Positions 6,910 to 17,835 are shown, counted from the stretch's first letter. The stretch is 64,000 nt of DNA from Roseivivax halotolerans (GCF_900115815.1 NZ_FOXV01000008.1:124001-188000), one strand, 5' to 3'. Translations and numbers: made by a program. Notes: a model not told the origin generated them from the letters alone.

Positions 6910-8444
6910 CCCGTCCGGACTTCCGAAGTCGCACCGAGCGATTTCACGAGGCTGTCGAATCGCGCAACCGCCACCTCGCCGAAGAGGGGCGCGGCTTTCT
7001 CGGTCAGGTGCAGCGTCAGATGGCGCTTGCGGGGTTGCCAAGTCAGCCGCGCGCCGGTCTCATCCTCGGACATCCAGAGCATCGCACCGAAGCGCATCGC
7101 CTTGCCGAGAACTTCGGCTTCCCTGATCCCGGCCTCGTCGAGGATGGGCGCGAGGATCTCGAACCGCGTGCCTTCGCGCTTGTTGCGGTAACGGTGCAGC
7201 AGCGACAGGCCGAGGAACACCCGCTCCTCGTGCTTTAGCCCGCCGAGATTGGCGCGGGTCGCATTGTCGAAAACGGTCTCGGCGCGGTAATCGGGATGCG
7301 CGCGCCAGCTGACGTCATGCAGCAGGCAGGCCGCTTTGACGATGCGGATACGGGCCGGTTTGGCACCCTGGAACAATGGCTCGACGAAGGTGTAAAGCCG
7401 CTTGCCATATCCCGGCAGCCGCGCGTCTTTCGCCTCGGCATAGCGGCAGCTTTCGATCAACGGATCGCGGTCGCGCAGCTTCTGCGGCATCTGCTCGTAA
7501 AGCATGCCCTCGCGAATCCCGTAGCTCGAAACCGCGATGTCCTTCGGCGCGAAAGTCTGGACGAGACGCTTAAGAACTTCGGCGGCATATGGCACCAGCG
7601 ACATCCGCGCCGAGGAGATGCTACATTTTCCACGAAGCTCCTCAAGGTCCGCCTTCTGGATGTACTTCACCGTCTCGCGGACGGCCTTGGCGTCCATTCG
7701 GTATTCGTGAAGCACGTGCAGCGGGTAGTTCCGCCGCTCCATGTCGATCCGTGCGATGGCCCGCCACGAGCCGCCGACAAGGAATAGACGGTCCTTCTGG
7801 GTGCCCATCACGTCCTTCATCTCGGTGAGGGTCTTCTTGATGACCGCGTCTCGGCCCTTCTTGCCGCCCTTGATGTCCGTCAATTTGAGCGGCCCGAGGT
7901 CGGAGGTGACGCGTTTGCCGACACGGCCCCCGGAAATTTCCGCAAGCTCCATCGAGGAGCCGCCGATATCGCAGACAAGGCCGTAGGAGCCCGGCCAGCC
8001 CAGAAGAACGCCCTGCGCCGAGAGGCGGGCCTCTTCATCGCCGTCGATCACGTAGATCTCGAGCCCGGTCTCGCGTTTGACCTCCTCGCAGAAATCGGGG
8101 CCATCGGTGGCCGAGCGCACGGCGGCGGTCGCGACGGCCGTCAGCTCGGTGCCCATGCCCCGCGCCAGAAGCTGGAACCGCCTCAGGGCCGACAGCGCGC
8201 GTTTGCGGCCCTCGGGGTTGAGCCGCCCGCTTTCGGACAGACCGGCACCGAGCGCACACATGATCTTCTCGTTGTAGAAATACGCCGGGCTGCGCGCCGC
8301 GCCGTCAAAGACAACGAGCCGGACCGAGTTCGAACCGATATCGACCACGCCGACGCGACTGAGAGCGCGCACATCCGGATCGGCGAAAAGCGGTCTCCCG
8401 AACGGGCCCCAATCGGGATGATCGGGGTCGTGCAGTGCATTCAT
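6906..8444 (-). CDS. ppx: Exopolyphosphatase, Ppx/GppA family
   Basis: A 512-residue Ppx/GppA phosphatase of the ASKHA fold that trims inorganic phosphate from polyphosphate or converts pppGpp to ppGpp. The phosphate-1 motif VVDIGSNSVRLVVFD starts at residue 34; the phosphate-2 motif is LVCDIGGSSMELAE; the C-terminal helical (HD-like) half carries LLHDVSWRAHPDYR. It lies downstream of ppk1, the classical pairing, so polyphosphate turnover is the likely role. I chose ATG 8444; the frame is open further upstream but that stretch is not family-like. Confidence 0.9.
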   Translation of the reverse strand: MNALHDPDHPDWGPFGRPLFADPDVRALSRVGVVDIGSNSVRLVVFDGAARSPAYFYNEKIMCALGAGLSESGRLNPEGRKRALSALRRFQLLARGMGTELTAVATAAVRSATDGPDFCEEVKRETGLEIYVIDGDEEARLSAQGVLLGWPGSYGLVCDIGGSSMELAEISGGRVGKRVTSDLGPLKLTDIKGGKKGRDAVIKKTLTEMKDVMGTQKDRLFLVGGSWRAIARIDMERRNYPLHVLHEYRMDAKAVRETVKYIQKADLEELRGKCSISSARMSLVPYAAEVLKRLVQTFAPKDIAVSSYGIREGMLYEQMPQKLRDRDPLIESCRYAEAKDARLPGYGKRLYTFVEPLFQGAKPARIRIVKAACLLHDVSWRAHPDYRAETVFDNATRANLGGLKHEERVFLGLSLLHRYRNKREGTRFEILAPILDEAGIREAEVLGKAMRFGAMLWMSEDETGARLTWQPRKRHLTLHLTEKAAPLFGEVAVARFDSLVKSLGATSEVRTG

Positions 8445-8510
8445 GGCGCGCCCTGTCCAAGCCGTCTGAAGTGCCGGAAACCTGACCGAGCCGGGCTCCG
8501 AGGTCAAACG

Positions 8511-10682
8511 TTAACGGTGCGTCAACTGTGGAACATCCGACGCGCCTGCGGTCCCGCGGCCCGAAAGCGAGGGGTTCTCCATGAAGAATCGATGGCAGGA
8601 GAAGCGGAAAGTCTCGTCATCCTCGACCGCGGCACGCACGAAATGCCCGTCGGGCTGCATCACCCAGCTTTGCGCCACATCCGCAAGGTTCGCCGCCAGG
8701 ATCTGGCTGACGATCTGCGCCTTCACCGTCGGATTGTGCGTCTCGACCAGCGTTTCGACCCGGCGGTTGAGATTGCGGCCCATCCAGTCGGCCGAGGACA
8801 TGAAGACGCGGCATTTCTCGTGCGGCAGGCCGTGCCCGTTGCCAAAACAGGCGATGCGGCTGTGTTCGAGGAAACGGCCCACGATGGATTTCACGCGGAT
8901 ATTCTCGGATAGGCCCGCAACGCCGGGCCGCAGCCCGCAGATGCCGCGAATGACGAGATCGATCTTCACGCCCGCCTGGCTTGCCTCGTACAGCGCGTCG
9001 ATCATGTCGGCTTCGATGAGCGAGTTCATCTTGGCCCAGATCTGCGCCGGACGGCCCCGGCGCGCGTGCTCGGCTTCGGCGGCGATCATCTCGAGGAGCT
9101 TGGGTTTCAGCGTGTGAGGCGAGATCGAGAGATTCTCAAGCCCTTCGGGGTTGGCGTAGCCCGAGAGGTAATTGAACACCTTCGCCGCATCGCGCCCGAG
9201 CGCGGGATCGCAGGTGAAGAAGCTCAGATCCGTGTAGATCTTTGCGGTGATCGGATGGTAATTGCCTGTGCCCCAATGGGAATAGGTGACGAGCTTGTCG
9301 CCCTCTCGGCGCACCACAGTCGCGATCTTGGCGTGGGTTTTCCAGTCGAGAAAGCCGTAGACAACGTGAGCGCCCGCGCGCTCCAGCCGGCGCGACTGGC
9401 GGATATTGGCCGCCTCGTCGAAGCGGGCCTTCAGCTCCACCAATGCGGTGACGGACTTGCCGTCTTCGGCGGCCTCGCAAAGCGCCTCGACGATGGGCGA
9501 GTTCTTGGAGGTGCGGTAGAGCGTGTTCTTGATCGCCACCACATCGGGGTCGCGCGCCGCCTGGTTGAGAAAGCGCACCACCATGTCGAAGGTCTCGTAG
9601 GGGTGGTGCAGCAGCATGTCCTTCTGGCGGATCGCCGCGAACATGTCGCCGTCATGGTCCTGCACCCGCTCAGGCACGCGCGGAGTGAATTGCGGCCAGA
9701 GCAGATCGGGCCGCTGGTCGAGGACCAGCTCCTTGGTGTCGCCGACACCGATCATGCCCTCGAGCTCGATCACCTCGTCTTCCTTGACGTGCAGCTCGCG
9801 CATGACGATGTCGCGCAGGCCCTTGGGCGGGGAGGCGCTGACCGTGAGGCGCACGACTTCGCCGCGGCGCCGGCGCTTCAGCGCGACCTCGAATTCCCGC
9901 ACGAGATCCTCGGCCTCTTCCTCGACCTCGAGATCGCTGTCGCGCAGCACGCGGAAGCCGAAATGGTCTTTCAGCACATAGCCCGGGAACAGGCTGTCGA
10001 TATGCAGAAGCAGAACGTCCTCGACGAAGGCGAAGCGATGGTCGCGCTCGCCCGCCGGAAGCCGCACGAAACGGTCGATCTGGGACGGGATCGGCAGAAG
10101 CGCCTTCAGAATATTGCCGTCCTTGCGCCGCTCGAGCTCGACCGCAAGGCAGTAGCCCATATTGGCGATGAATGGGAACGGGTGTGCGGGATCGATTGCC
10201 AGCGGTGACAGGATCGGGAAGATCTGGTCGAGAAACGTCTTCGACAGAGCCTCCTTGTCGGCCTTGCTGAGATCCTTTCGTGACAGGATGCCAATTCCTT
10301 CCGCTTCCATCATGTCGCGCAGGCTCGAGAGCACTTCCTGCTGGCGCGCCATGAGTTTGCGGGCATCTTCGTTGATCTTCACGAGTTGCTCGGCCGGGGT
10401 CAGCCCGTCGGCTGCGGGCGTCGTGTTGCCCGCCTGTGCCAGCTCACGCAGACCCGCGACACGCACCGTGTAGAATTCATCAAGGTTCGAGGCAGAGATC
10501 GACAAGAAGCGCACCCGCTCCAAAAGCGGCACCGCTTCGTTCTCGGCTTCTTCAAGGACGCGCCAGTTGAAGCCGAGCCAGGAAAGCTCGCGGTTGAAAT
10601 AGCGGTCGGGGCCCTCGGGATCGAAGCCCTCGATCACGGTCGGCTCAGGCCGTTCGGCCTTCAGGAAATCTGCATTGCTCAT
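8511..10682 (-). CDS. ppk1: Polyphosphate kinase 1
   Basis: A 723-residue PPK1 that polymerises the ATP gamma-phosphate into polyphosphate. The N-terminal helical domain (YFNRELSWLGFNWRVLEEA, SNLDEFYTVRVAGL) is followed by the head domain and two PLD-like catalytic domains. The autophosphorylated histidine sits in YSHWGTGNYHP, and the second active-site histidine in LEHSRIACFGNG. An ATG at 10694 would add four residues; 10682 has a purine-rich stretch in front. The order is perM-hda-ppk1-ppx, probably one transcript. Confidence 0.95.
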   Translation of the reverse strand: MSNADFLKAERPEPTVIEGFDPEGPDRYFNRELSWLGFNWRVLEEAENEAVPLLERVRFLSISASNLDEFYTVRVAGLRELAQAGNTTPAADGLTPAEQLVKINEDARKLMARQQEVLSSLRDMMEAEGIGILSRKDLSKADKEALSKTFLDQIFPILSPLAIDPAHPFPFIANMGYCLAVELERRKDGNILKALLPIPSQIDRFVRLPAGERDHRFAFVEDVLLLHIDSLFPGYVLKDHFGFRVLRDSDLEVEEEAEDLVREFEVALKRRRRGEVVRLTVSASPPKGLRDIVMRELHVKEDEVIELEGMIGVGDTKELVLDQRPDLLWPQFTPRVPERVQDHDGDMFAAIRQKDMLLHHPYETFDMVVRFLNQAARDPDVVAIKNTLYRTSKNSPIVEALCEAAEDGKSVTALVELKARFDEAANIRQSRRLERAGAHVVYGFLDWKTHAKIATVVRREGDKLVTYSHWGTGNYHPITAKIYTDLSFFTCDPALGRDAAKVFNYLSGYANPEGLENLSISPHTLKPKLLEMIAAEAEHARRGRPAQIWAKMNSLIEADMIDALYEASQAGVKIDLVIRGICGLRPGVAGLSENIRVKSIVGRFLEHSRIACFGNGHGLPHEKCRVFMSSADWMGRNLNRRVETLVETHNPTVKAQIVSQILAANLADVAQSWVMQPDGHFVRAAVEDDETFRFSCHRFFMENPSLSGRGTAGASDVPQLTHR

Positions 10683-10708
10683 GAGCTCTCGCATATGTGG
10701 GCTGTGTA

Positions 10709-11419
10709 TCAGTCCTGTGACGAGGGTAGGTCGCGGGACCGCTCATCCCCAGACATTTCTTCGAGGACCGCCCGCGCGAGTGGCCGCGTGATCGCGCGCT
10801 TCTCGCCCAAGGCCCTTGCATCGAGCGCATCCACGATCTCGCCTGCGGCCGCGAAGGCACGCGGCATATGTGTGATGAGATAGGGAATGACGTCCGGCCC
10901 CGGCGTGATCTGCCGGTCGGAAAAGAGTTTGGCGAGCACGCCAGCCAGGAGAAGCTCGTCCGGCGGGTTCAGCTTGGCGATCTCCGCGCCCTGCATCCGC
11001 GAGGCGAGGTCGGGCAGGATGAGCCCCCAGCGGGCCGGTGGGCTTGCCGCCGTCACGAGAAGCGGCTGCCGCTCCGCCGCGGCGAGGTTGTGCAGATGGA
11101 AGAGGGCTTCCTCCGCCTCCGCATCGCCCGCGACACGGTCGGCATTCTCGATGCAAAGGGGGCTTTGGGCGAGCGCGGGCAGATCTTCGCGCGGCAAAGC
11201 GCGGGCCTGCAGAAGGCGCGCGCCGCTCTCGGCCGACCAGACATGGGCGAGGTGTGTCTTCCCCGATCCCGGCGGTCCCGACAGGACAAGCTTGTGCGAC
11301 GGCCAATTGCGCCAATTATCGATCTGCGCGACGGCGAGCGCGTTCGCCTCGGTGACGAAGAAATCGCCGCGCCCGAGCGCCGTGCGCGCGGGCAGGTGGA
11401 GGGGCAATTGGCGGGCCAT
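10709..11419 (-). CDS. hdaA: DnaA-related regulator Hda/HdaA
   Basis: A 236-residue protein resembling the AAA+ part of DnaA without its DNA-binding domain. In Caulobacter and E. coli such proteins act with the DNA clamp to stimulate ATP hydrolysis by DnaA and prevent re-initiation. The N-terminal RQLPLHLP fits the clamp-binding QL(S/P)LxL motif. Walker A GPPGSGKT lies at residues 48-55. The expected Walker B acids are altered (PLCIENAD), and the box with the arginine finger is weakly recognisable ([10 protein letters not shown]). It ends 26 nt before ppk1 and begins 2 nt after the perM stop. Confidence 0.85.
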   Translation of the reverse strand: MARQLPLHLPARTALGRGDFFVTEANALAVAQIDNWRNWPSHKLVLSGPPGSGKTHLAHVWSAESGARLLQARALPREDLPALAQSPLCIENADRVAGDAEAEEALFHLHNLAAAERQPLLVTAASPPARWGLILPDLASRMQGAEIAKLNPPDELLLAGVLAKLFSDRQITPGPDVIPYLITHMPRAFAAAGEIVDALDARALGEKRAITRPLARAVLEEMSGDERSRDLPSSQD

Positions 11420-11421
11420 CT

Positions 11422-12489
11422 TCAGTCCTCGGAGGGTCCGGCGGAGCCGAGGTAGAGCCGCGAGGATTTGTAGCGCGACACGAGGAACCGGGCGACGACA
11501 CCGATGGCCGCGGCGACCGGCACGGCGACCAGAAGGCCGACAAAGCCGAAGAGCGTGCCGAAGACCGACATCGCCAACAAAAGCCAGACCGGGTGCAAGC
11601 CGACGCTGTCACCGACGAGCTTGGGCGTCAGGAAATTGCCCTCGATGAACTGGCCGGACTGGAAGATCGCCCAGACCGCGATGATCCAGATCCAGTCGCC
11701 CCAGAACTGGAACAGCGCCAGCCCGATGGCGAGGACGCCGCCGACGATAGCGCCTACATAGGGAATGAAGGTCAGAACGCCCGCGATCACTCCGACGACC
11801 AGCCCGAATTGCAGCCCCACCAGCATCAGCGCGATGGCGTAATAGACGCCGAGGATGAGCGATACCGTGCCCATGCCGCGCACGAAGGAAGACAGGACAT
11901 GATCGATATCCCGCGCGAGATGCCGGATCACCGGCGCATGTTCGCGCGGCAGAAGCTCGTCCACGCGAGCGACCATCCGGTCCCAGTCGAGCAGAAGGTA
12001 GACCGCGACCACGGGCACGATGACGAACAAGAGCACGACGTTCAGGAGCGACGCAGCCGATGTCAGCGCCGTTTGCAGAAGCTGACCGCCCTTGTCGCGC
12101 ACCGTCTGGCCGACCTGCATGAGCGTATCGCGCACCACGCTGTCTTCCGAGAGAAGTTCGGGGAAACGGTTCGCCAGCGCGGTCTGCAGGTTTCGCGTCA
12201 GCTCCGGCGCGACCTCGATGAGCTGGCCGGTCTGGCGCACCAGCGTCGGGATCACCAGCAGCGCCATCAATACGAAGATCAGAACCGCGCAGATCGTGAT
12301 GATCGCCGTCGCCAAGGCGCGCGAGCAACCCAAGGCTTCCAGCCGGTCAGCGATCGGATCGAGGAAATAGGCGATCGCGGCACCCAGAACGAAGGGCAGC
12401 AGCACGTCGCCGAGGAACCACAGGATCACCGCGAGGACCACGAAGGCGATCCCCCAGTACTTCAACTGTTCCCGAACCGGCAGAACCAT
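11422..12489 (-). CDS. AI-2E family transporter (PerM-like permease)
   Basis: A 355-residue polytopic membrane protein of the AI-2E/PerM family with about eight hydrophobic segments. An N-terminal pair ([20 protein letters not shown]) is followed by a soluble loop (about residues 95-150). The C-terminal half includes the typical [22 protein letters not shown]. Members export AI-2-like molecules or work as Na+/H+ antiporters; the substrate here is not inferable. It is the first gene of the run that leads into hdaA; in this family of genomes the perM-hda-ppk-ppx order is common. Confidence 0.85.
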   Translation of the reverse strand: MVLPVREQLKYWGIAFVVLAVILWFLGDVLLPFVLGAAIAYFLDPIADRLEALGCSRALATAIITICAVLIFVLMALLVIPTLVRQTGQLIEVAPELTRNLQTALANRFPELLSEDSVVRDTLMQVGQTVRDKGGQLLQTALTSAASLLNVVLLFVIVPVVAVYLLLDWDRMVARVDELLPREHAPVIRHLARDIDHVLSSFVRGMGTVSLILGVYYAIALMLVGLQFGLVVGVIAGVLTFIPYVGAIVGGVLAIGLALFQFWGDWIWIIAVWAIFQSGQFIEGNFLTPKLVGDSVGLHPVWLLLAMSVFGTLFGFVGLLVAVPVAAAIGVVARFLVSRYKSSRLYLGSAGPSED

Positions 12490-12645
12490 CTGTGCCTCGC
12501 TAAACCCGTTTGCTCTTCATCGCCCGCGCGCCCATCAGGTTCAAGAGGGCGGCACGCCTCTGGGCGCTATGCCTCATCCCTTGTGCCTCGTCCGGGGCGC
12601 GCTTACACCTCGGGCAAGACCGAAACGCCGTCCGGAGAGCCTTAC

Positions 12646-13986
12646 ATGCGCCTGTCCCGCTACTTCCTGCCCGTCCTCAAAGAGACGCCTTCCGAGGCGC
12701 AGATCGTCTCGCACCGTTTGATGCTGCGCGCAGGCATGATCAAGCAGGCCTCCGCGGGGATCTATTCCTGGCTGCCGCTCGGCTACAAGATCCTGAGGAA
12801 GATCGAGGCGATCGTGCACGAAGAGCAGGGGCGGGCGGGCCATATCCCGATGCTGATGCCGACGCTGCAATCGGCCGACCTTTGGCGTGAAAGCGGTCGC
12901 TATGATGCCTACGGGCCTGAAATGCTGCGTATCCGCGACCGTCACGAGCGGGACATGCTCTTTGGGCCGACCAACGAGGAGATGATCACCGACATCTTCC
13001 GCTGCCACGTCTCGAGCTATCGCGATCTGCCGATGACGCTCTATCACATCCAGTGGAAATTCCGCGACGAGCGCAGGCCGCGCTTCGGCGTGATGCGGGG
13101 CCGCGAATTCCTCATGAAGGACGGCTACAATTTCGACCTCACACGCGAGGATGCGCTGCACGCCTATAACCGCCACCTCGTGAGCTACCTGCGGACCTAT
13201 GAGCGGATGGGCCTGCAGGCGATCCCCATGCGCGCGGATTCGGGGCCCATCGGCGGCGACGACACGCATGAATTCCTGGTCCTGGCCGAGACGGGCGAGT
13301 CGGAGGTCTTCTACGACAGCGAGATCACCGATCTGAAATTCGGCGACCGCAAGATCGACTATGACAGCCATGACGAATGCCGCGCGGTGCTCGAGGAATT
13401 CACGTCGCGCTATGCCCGCACCGACGAGACCCACGATCCCGAGCTTTTCGCGAAGGTGCCTGAAGATCGTCAGCGCCAGGCGCGCGGCATCGAGGTCGGC
13501 CAGATCTTCTATTTCGGCACCAAGTATTCCGAAGCGATGGGCGCCAATGTGGTGGACCCGGACGGCAACCGCGTACCCGTGCACATGGGCAGCCACGGCA
13601 TCGGCGTCAGCCGCCTCGTCGGGGCGATCATCGAAGCCAGCCACGACGACAAGGGTATCATCTGGCCCGAAGGCGTCACGCCTTTCCATGCCGGGATCGT
13701 GAACCTCAAGCAGGGCGACGAAGAGGCCGACGCGGCCTGTCAGGCGCTCTATGACAGTCTGGTGACGATGGGGCTCGAGCCGCTCTATGATGACCGCGAC
13801 GAACGGGCAGGGGCCAAGTTCGCCACGATGGACCTGATCGGTCTGCCCTGGCGGATCACGGTCGGTCCGCGCGGTCTCAAGAACGGCGTGGTGGAGCTGA
13901 CCTGCCGCCGCACCGGCGAGAGCGAGGAGATGCCACCCGAACAGGCCGTCACACGGATCGGTCAGATCTACGCGCGCAAGGTCTGA
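12646..13986 (+). CDS. proS: Prolyl-tRNA synthetase
   Basis: A 446-residue class II synthetase. The length is that of the short alphaproteobacterial ProS, which lacks the inserted editing domain between motifs 2 and 3. Start [13 protein letters not shown], motif 2 [17 protein letters not shown], proline-binding segment KDGYNFD and motif 3 [14 protein letters not shown] are all visible, followed by the anticodon-binding domain (HAGIVNL to the end). A GGAG ribosome site precedes ATG 12646. The frame is open far upstream, but that part is the complement of the transporter gene. Confidence 0.96.
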   Translation: MRLSRYFLPVLKETPSEAQIVSHRLMLRAGMIKQASAGIYSWLPLGYKILRKIEAIVHEEQGRAGHIPMLMPTLQSADLWRESGRYDAYGPEMLRIRDRHERDMLFGPTNEEMITDIFRCHVSSYRDLPMTLYHIQWKFRDERRPRFGVMRGREFLMKDGYNFDLTREDALHAYNRHLVSYLRTYERMGLQAIPMRADSGPIGGDDTHEFLVLAETGESEVFYDSEITDLKFGDRKIDYDSHDECRAVLEEFTSRYARTDETHDPELFAKVPEDRQRQARGIEVGQIFYFGTKYSEAMGANVVDPDGNRVPVHMGSHGIGVSRLVGAIIEASHDDKGIIWPEGVTPFHAGIVNLKQGDEEADAACQALYDSLVTMGLEPLYDDRDERAGAKFATMDLIGLPWRITVGPRGLKNGVVELTCRRTGESEEMPPEQAVTRIGQIYARKV

Positions 13987-14002
13987 TGGCAGGCGGCGCG
14001 CC

Positions 14003-14509
14003 GTGATCCTGCGAGCCCTCGCCATCTCTGCCGGGCTTCTCGGCGCGGCCGGGGCGTCGCAATTTCCGGAGTTTTCTCAGCAATACCGCCAGCGCCTTGG
14101 CGGCGCGGTGGACGAGCTTGCCCTGATCGTCGTGCAATTCGACATCGACGCCGCCGTGGTCGGCCTCGACCGGGAGACCGCGCTGGCGCAGCTTGCGACC
14201 GGCGGCGTGTTCGGCGCGCGGCGGGCGGAAACCCTTCGCAGCACCTTCGCGCGCTATAATCGGTTAAGGGAGGATCTCGCGGCGCTCGAAGGGGCCGGTC
14301 CGTTCGAACGCGCGCGCATGGCGCCAGCCGTGATGGATCGCGAGATCGCGCGGCGGACGCTGTCCGACTATGTGCCGGCGATGCCGCTCAGCCTCGAAGG
14401 GCTGAGCTTCGCTGCGATCGGTTTTGGCATGCTGACCGCGCTGGTCGGCCTATCGGGTCGCGCGTTGCGTCGCTTGTTGCTCGGACGCTGGCGGCGGCGA
14501 GCCGCCTAG
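14003..14509 (+). CDS. DUF2937 family membrane protein
   Basis: A 168-residue protein of the DUF2937 family with a hydrophobic N terminus ([18 protein letters not shown]) and a C-terminal membrane segment ([19 protein letters not shown]) followed by a basic tail. The middle, about 100 residues, contains the motif [19 protein letters not shown] and is probably periplasmic. The function is unknown. It begins at GTG 14003, 16 nt after proS, and shares a CTAG stop with the convergent glmM. Confidence 0.75.
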   Translation: MILRALAISAGLLGAAGASQFPEFSQQYRQRLGGAVDELALIVVQFDIDAAVVGLDRETALAQLATGGVFGARRAETLRSTFARYNRLREDLAALEGAGPFERARMAPAVMDREIARRTLSDYVPAMPLSLEGLSFAAIGFGMLTALVGLSGRALRRLLLGRWRRRAA

Positions 14510-15849
14510 GCCGCGCTTTCGATCTCGGCGACGACCCCGTCGACCACCTGGCTCAGAAGGCCTTCGTCCTCGCACTCGGCCATGACCCGGATCAGCGGCT
14601 CGGTGCCCGACTTGCGGATCAACAGGCGGCCCTTCTGCCCGAGCGACGCCTCAGCCATCTCGATCGCGCTCTGCACCTGCGGCAGGTCGAGCGGCGTCGC
14701 GCCGGGAGCGAAGCGCACGTTCTTGAGAAGCTGCGGCACCTTGTCGAAGGTCTCGACCAGTCGATGCGCGGGCTGACCCGAGCGCACCATTTCCGCGAGA
14801 AATTGCAGGCCGGCCATGAGGCCGTCGCCGGTGGTGGCGTAATCGGTCATGACGATATGGCCCGATTGCTCACCGCCGAGGTTCCAGCCGCCCTGGCGCA
14901 TCGCTTCCACGACGTAGCGGTCGCCGACACCGGTACGCATGAGCTTCAGGCCCTTCGCGGTCAGGTAGCGTTCGAGCCCGAGGTTCGACATCACCGTCGC
15001 CACCAGCGTGCCGTCACGCAGGCGATCCTCCTCGGCCCAGCGGGCGGCCATCAGCGCCATGATCTGGTCGCCATCGGCCACGCGGCCCTTGTCGTCGATC
15101 AGGATCACGCGGTCCGCATCGCCGTCGAGGCAGATGCCCACGTCGGCGCCTTCCTCGAGAACGCGGCGCGCGGCGGCCTCCGGCTTGGTCGAGCCGCAGC
15201 CGTCGTTGATGTTGTAGCCATTTGGCGAGACCCCCATCGGGATCACGTCCGCTCCAAGCTCCCAAAGGACTTCCGGTGCGGCCCGGTGCGCGGCTCCGTT
15301 GGCGCAGTCGATCACCACCTTCATTCCGTCAAGGCGCATGCCCGGAGGGAAGCTCGATTTAACACGTTCCTGGTACCGGAAGCGGCCGTCGTCGATACGC
15401 TGCGCGCGGCCGATGTTATGCGCCTGGGCGGGTTTCGCACCGGCCTCGACCAGCGCCTCGATCTCGAGCTCTGCCTCGTCCGACAGCTTGAAGCCGTCCG
15501 GACCGAAGAACTTGATACCGTTGTCCTCGGCGGGATTGTGGCTCGCGGAGATCATGATGCCGAGGTCGGCGCGCATCGAAGGGGTCAGTAGACCGACCGC
15601 CGGGGTCGGCACCGGCCCCAGGAGAAGCACGTTCATACCGGTCGAGGTCAGACCAGCGGTCAGCGCGTTCTCGAACATGTAGCCGGAGCGGCGCGTATCC
15701 TTCCCGATCACGACGCGGTGGACGCCGCTATGCTCGTTACGAAAATACCGGCCCGCCGCTGCGCCGATCATCAGCGCCAGCTCGGCAGTCATCGGGTACG
15801 TGTTCGCCGTGCCTCGAACGCCATCCGTTCCGAAGAGTTTGCGTGTCAT
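14506..15849 (-). CDS. glmM: Phosphoglucosamine mutase
   Basis: A 447-residue alpha-D-phosphohexomutase that converts glucosamine-6-phosphate to glucosamine-1-phosphate for peptidoglycan and lipid A. The N terminus is [14 protein letters not shown]. The active-site phosphoserine is S103 in ISASHNP. The Mg2+ loop is CLDGDADR, the sugar loop GGEQSGH and the phosphate-binding loop [11 protein letters not shown]. The ATG at 15849 overlaps the folP stop by one base, so glmM is translationally coupled to folP. Confidence 0.96.
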   Translation of the reverse strand: MTRKLFGTDGVRGTANTYPMTAELALMIGAAAGRYFRNEHSGVHRVVIGKDTRRSGYMFENALTAGLTSTGMNVLLLGPVPTPAVGLLTPSMRADLGIMISASHNPAEDNGIKFFGPDGFKLSDEAELEIEALVEAGAKPAQAHNIGRAQRIDDGRFRYQERVKSSFPPGMRLDGMKVVIDCANGAAHRAAPEVLWELGADVIPMGVSPNGYNINDGCGSTKPEAAARRVLEEGADVGICLDGDADRVILIDDKGRVADGDQIMALMAARWAEEDRLRDGTLVATVMSNLGLERYLTAKGLKLMRTGVGDRYVVEAMRQGGWNLGGEQSGHIVMTDYATTGDGLMAGLQFLAEMVRSGQPAHRLVETFDKVPQLLKNVRFAPGATPLDLPQVQSAIEMAEASLGQKGRLLIRKSGTEPLIRVMAECEDEGLLSQVVDGVVAEIESAA

Positions 15850-16856
15850 CAATCCTGTCCCGTCATTGCCCGCCAGAGCGAAAAGGCCTGCGCGGTCTCT
15901 GCCACGTCATGCACCCGAAAAATCTGAACCCCTTGCGATGCGGCGGCCAGCGCCACCGCGATCGAGCCCGGAGCCCGGGCATCTGCCGCGGCTTCCCCTG
16001 AAATCTTTCCGATAAAGCCCTTTCGGGACACGCCTAGCAAGATCGGACAGCCCAAAGAGTGAAAAACGGCAATATTCCGCAACAGTTCGAGATTGTGCGG
16101 AAGCGTTTTTCCAAAGCCGATACCGGGGTCGATGACGATCTTCTCGCGCGGCAATCCTGCCGCTTCGAGCCGTGCGACCCGCTCGGCCAGAAAGCCCAGA
16201 ACGTCGAGCGTTGCGTCTTCGTAGTGCGGCGCGTCCTGCATCGTCTCCGGGCGTCCCTGGCTATGCATGACGCAGATCGGCGCGCCCGTCGATGCGGCGA
16301 GCGTCGCCATGCCCGCATCGAATTCGAGCCCCGAGACATCGTTGAGCATCACCGCGCCTGCCTCGAGCGCGGCCGCGCCGACATCGGCCTTTCTCGTGTC
16401 GATGGAGATCGGTGCGCCGAGATCGCCCACGAGCGTTTCGATGACAGGCTGGACGCGCGCGATTTCCTCGGGCGCGGGCACTTCCGTTGCGCCGGGCCGC
16501 GTGGATTCGCCTCCGATATCAACGATATCCGCTCCCGTCGCGACCATTGCGCGGGCATGCGCCACGGCACGCTCGCGCGCATCGAAACGGCCGCCATCTG
16601 AGAAACTGTCGGGCGTTGCGTTGAGAATGCCCATGATCCGCGGCATCGCGAGGCTGAGGCCCGCGATAGGGGCGCGCGGCCGGGTGAATCCGTCCGCCCA
16701 CTCCTCGGGCAGTGTGCGCGCCTCGCGCAAAATCGGCTCTGCGCCGCGCCGCCGCTCTTCCACATGCGTGAACCAGAGCGACGTGCCGGCAAGCTGCATC
16801 GCGCCTGTCGGTCTCGCCGGGTCCGTCGATAGAAGGGGGCGGTAGCAGAGGTCCAT
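15849..16856 (-). CDS. folP: Dihydropteroate synthase
   Basis: A 335-residue DHPS, which joins 6-hydroxymethyl-dihydropterin diphosphate to p-aminobenzoate. The TIM-barrel core starts near residue 82 with [16 protein letters not shown], followed by [22 protein letters not shown] and DPGIGFGKT. The N-terminal extension of about 80 residues ([12 protein letters not shown]...[12 protein letters not shown]) is typical of Rhodobacteraceae FolP and is not part of the catalytic barrel. I chose ATG 16856, matching that extension; a TTG at 16892 with an AAGG site is an alternative. It lies between folB and glmM. Confidence 0.93.
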   Translation of the reverse strand: MDLCYRPLLSTDPARPTGAMQLAGTSLWFTHVEERRRGAEPILREARTLPEEWADGFTRPRAPIAGLSLAMPRIMGILNATPDSFSDGGRFDARERAVAHARAMVATGADIVDIGGESTRPGATEVPAPEEIARVQPVIETLVGDLGAPISIDTRKADVGAAALEAGAVMLNDVSGLEFDAGMATLAASTGAPICVMHSQGRPETMQDAPHYEDATLDVLGFLAERVARLEAAGLPREKIVIDPGIGFGKTLPHNLELLRNIAVFHSLGCPILLGVSRKGFIGKISGEAAADARAPGSIAVALAAASQGVQIFRVHDVAETAQAFSLWRAMTGQD

Positions 16857-16908
16857 GCGACGCGAAGTGCCAGAGCCAGACAGGTCTGACAAGTGACCTT
16901 GGCGACGC

Positions 16909-17835
16909 TCAGAAAACCCGATCAGCCAAGGGCTTGCAGATCACCGGGACTTCGCCTTCGGCCGCTGTCTCTGCTCCGACGAGGACCAGTTCTCGGGCGG
17001 AGAGCTGGTCTGCGAACCAGACCGCGAGGCCGACCGAGTCGCGCGTCTTGCCCGTGGGGCCCTCGGTCGCGTCGAGAACGATTTTAGAGGGGGCCCAGAT
17101 ACTGACCTGGCCGTTCTTCATCGCCCAGTCGAGCTCCGTGCGGGTGGCGACAACTTTGGCGCGTGGATCGCGCGCGGCGAGGCACCATCCGTTCTGCTCG
17201 ATCGCGAGAAGGTCGATGCGGCGCTGCACGAGCGGATGATCGACACGCGGCAGGTCCATCCCGTGCGGGCCGACGCAGAGAATGAGCGGGGCGCCGCCCT
17301 CGAGCGCCTGGTCGATCCAGTGGGTCAGGCGCGGATCGGTGATGGCGGCATTCGAGAAGAAGACGACGCGCGGATGCGGCTGCTCGCTCGCGCGTTCGTC
17401 GAGACGCGAGCCAAGCTCCTTGCGGGAGCGAACGATTTCGACGCCAAGTGCGCCCGGCCCACGATCGAGTTTCTCGATCCGGATGAAGACGCGCAATGCC
17501 TGGGGTTCCAAGAGGATCCGCTCGGCAATGCGTTCGGCCAGCGTCTCCAGTAGATTGAGCCGCTCGGCGTCGAGCTCGTAGGCGATGGCCTCGGTCACGC
17601 GGTCATAGGACAGGATGCGGTCGACATCGTCGTCGATGGGCTGCGCGAGCGGACGGACCTCGACGACGACGTTGAAACAGATCCGCTGCGTCGTGCCGCG
17701 CTCTGCCTGGAAAGCGCCGATCTCGACCCCGCGCACATGATCGCGCAGGGAAATGCGATCGCGCGGGTCTTCTCCGGCGGTCGCGATTGCGCGCTCGGCG
17801 GGATGCGAGAAGGCAAGGCGGATTTCAGAGGCCAT
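16909..17835 (-). CDS. folB: Dihydroneopterin aldolase with C-terminal kinase-like domain
   Basis: A 308-residue protein, over twice the usual FolB length of about 120. Residues 28-130 are FolB: DRISLRDHVRGVEIGAFQAERGT, then SYDRVTEAI, LETLAERIAERIL, and VFIRIEKLDRGPGALGVEI with the catalytic lysine. Residues about 150-308 form an extra domain (VVFFSNAAI, PLILCVGPHG, then SVGLAVWFADQLSARELVLVGA) that resembles the amino-acid-kinase fold in its C-terminal pattern. The role of the fusion is unknown. FolB converts dihydroneopterin to the hydroxymethyl-dihydropterin used by the neighbouring FolP pathway. Confidence 0.88.
   Translation of the reverse strand: MASEIRLAFSHPAERAIATAGEDPRDRISLRDHVRGVEIGAFQAERGTTQRICFNVVVEVRPLAQPIDDDVDRILSYDRVTEAIAYELDAERLNLLETLAERIAERILLEPQALRVFIRIEKLDRGPGALGVEIVRSRKELGSRLDERASEQPHPRVVFFSNAAITDPRLTHWIDQALEGGAPLILCVGPHGMDLPRVDHPLVQRRIDLLAIEQNGWCLAARDPRAKVVATRTELDWAMKNGQVSIWAPSKIVLDATEGPTGKTRDSVGLAVWFADQLSARELVLVGAETAAEGEVPVICKPLADRVF

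Noticed and set aside
11593-12645. A 350-residue N-terminal extension of proS
   Set aside because: The extension is the complement of the AI-2E transporter gene and the ribosome site and family start both point to 12646.
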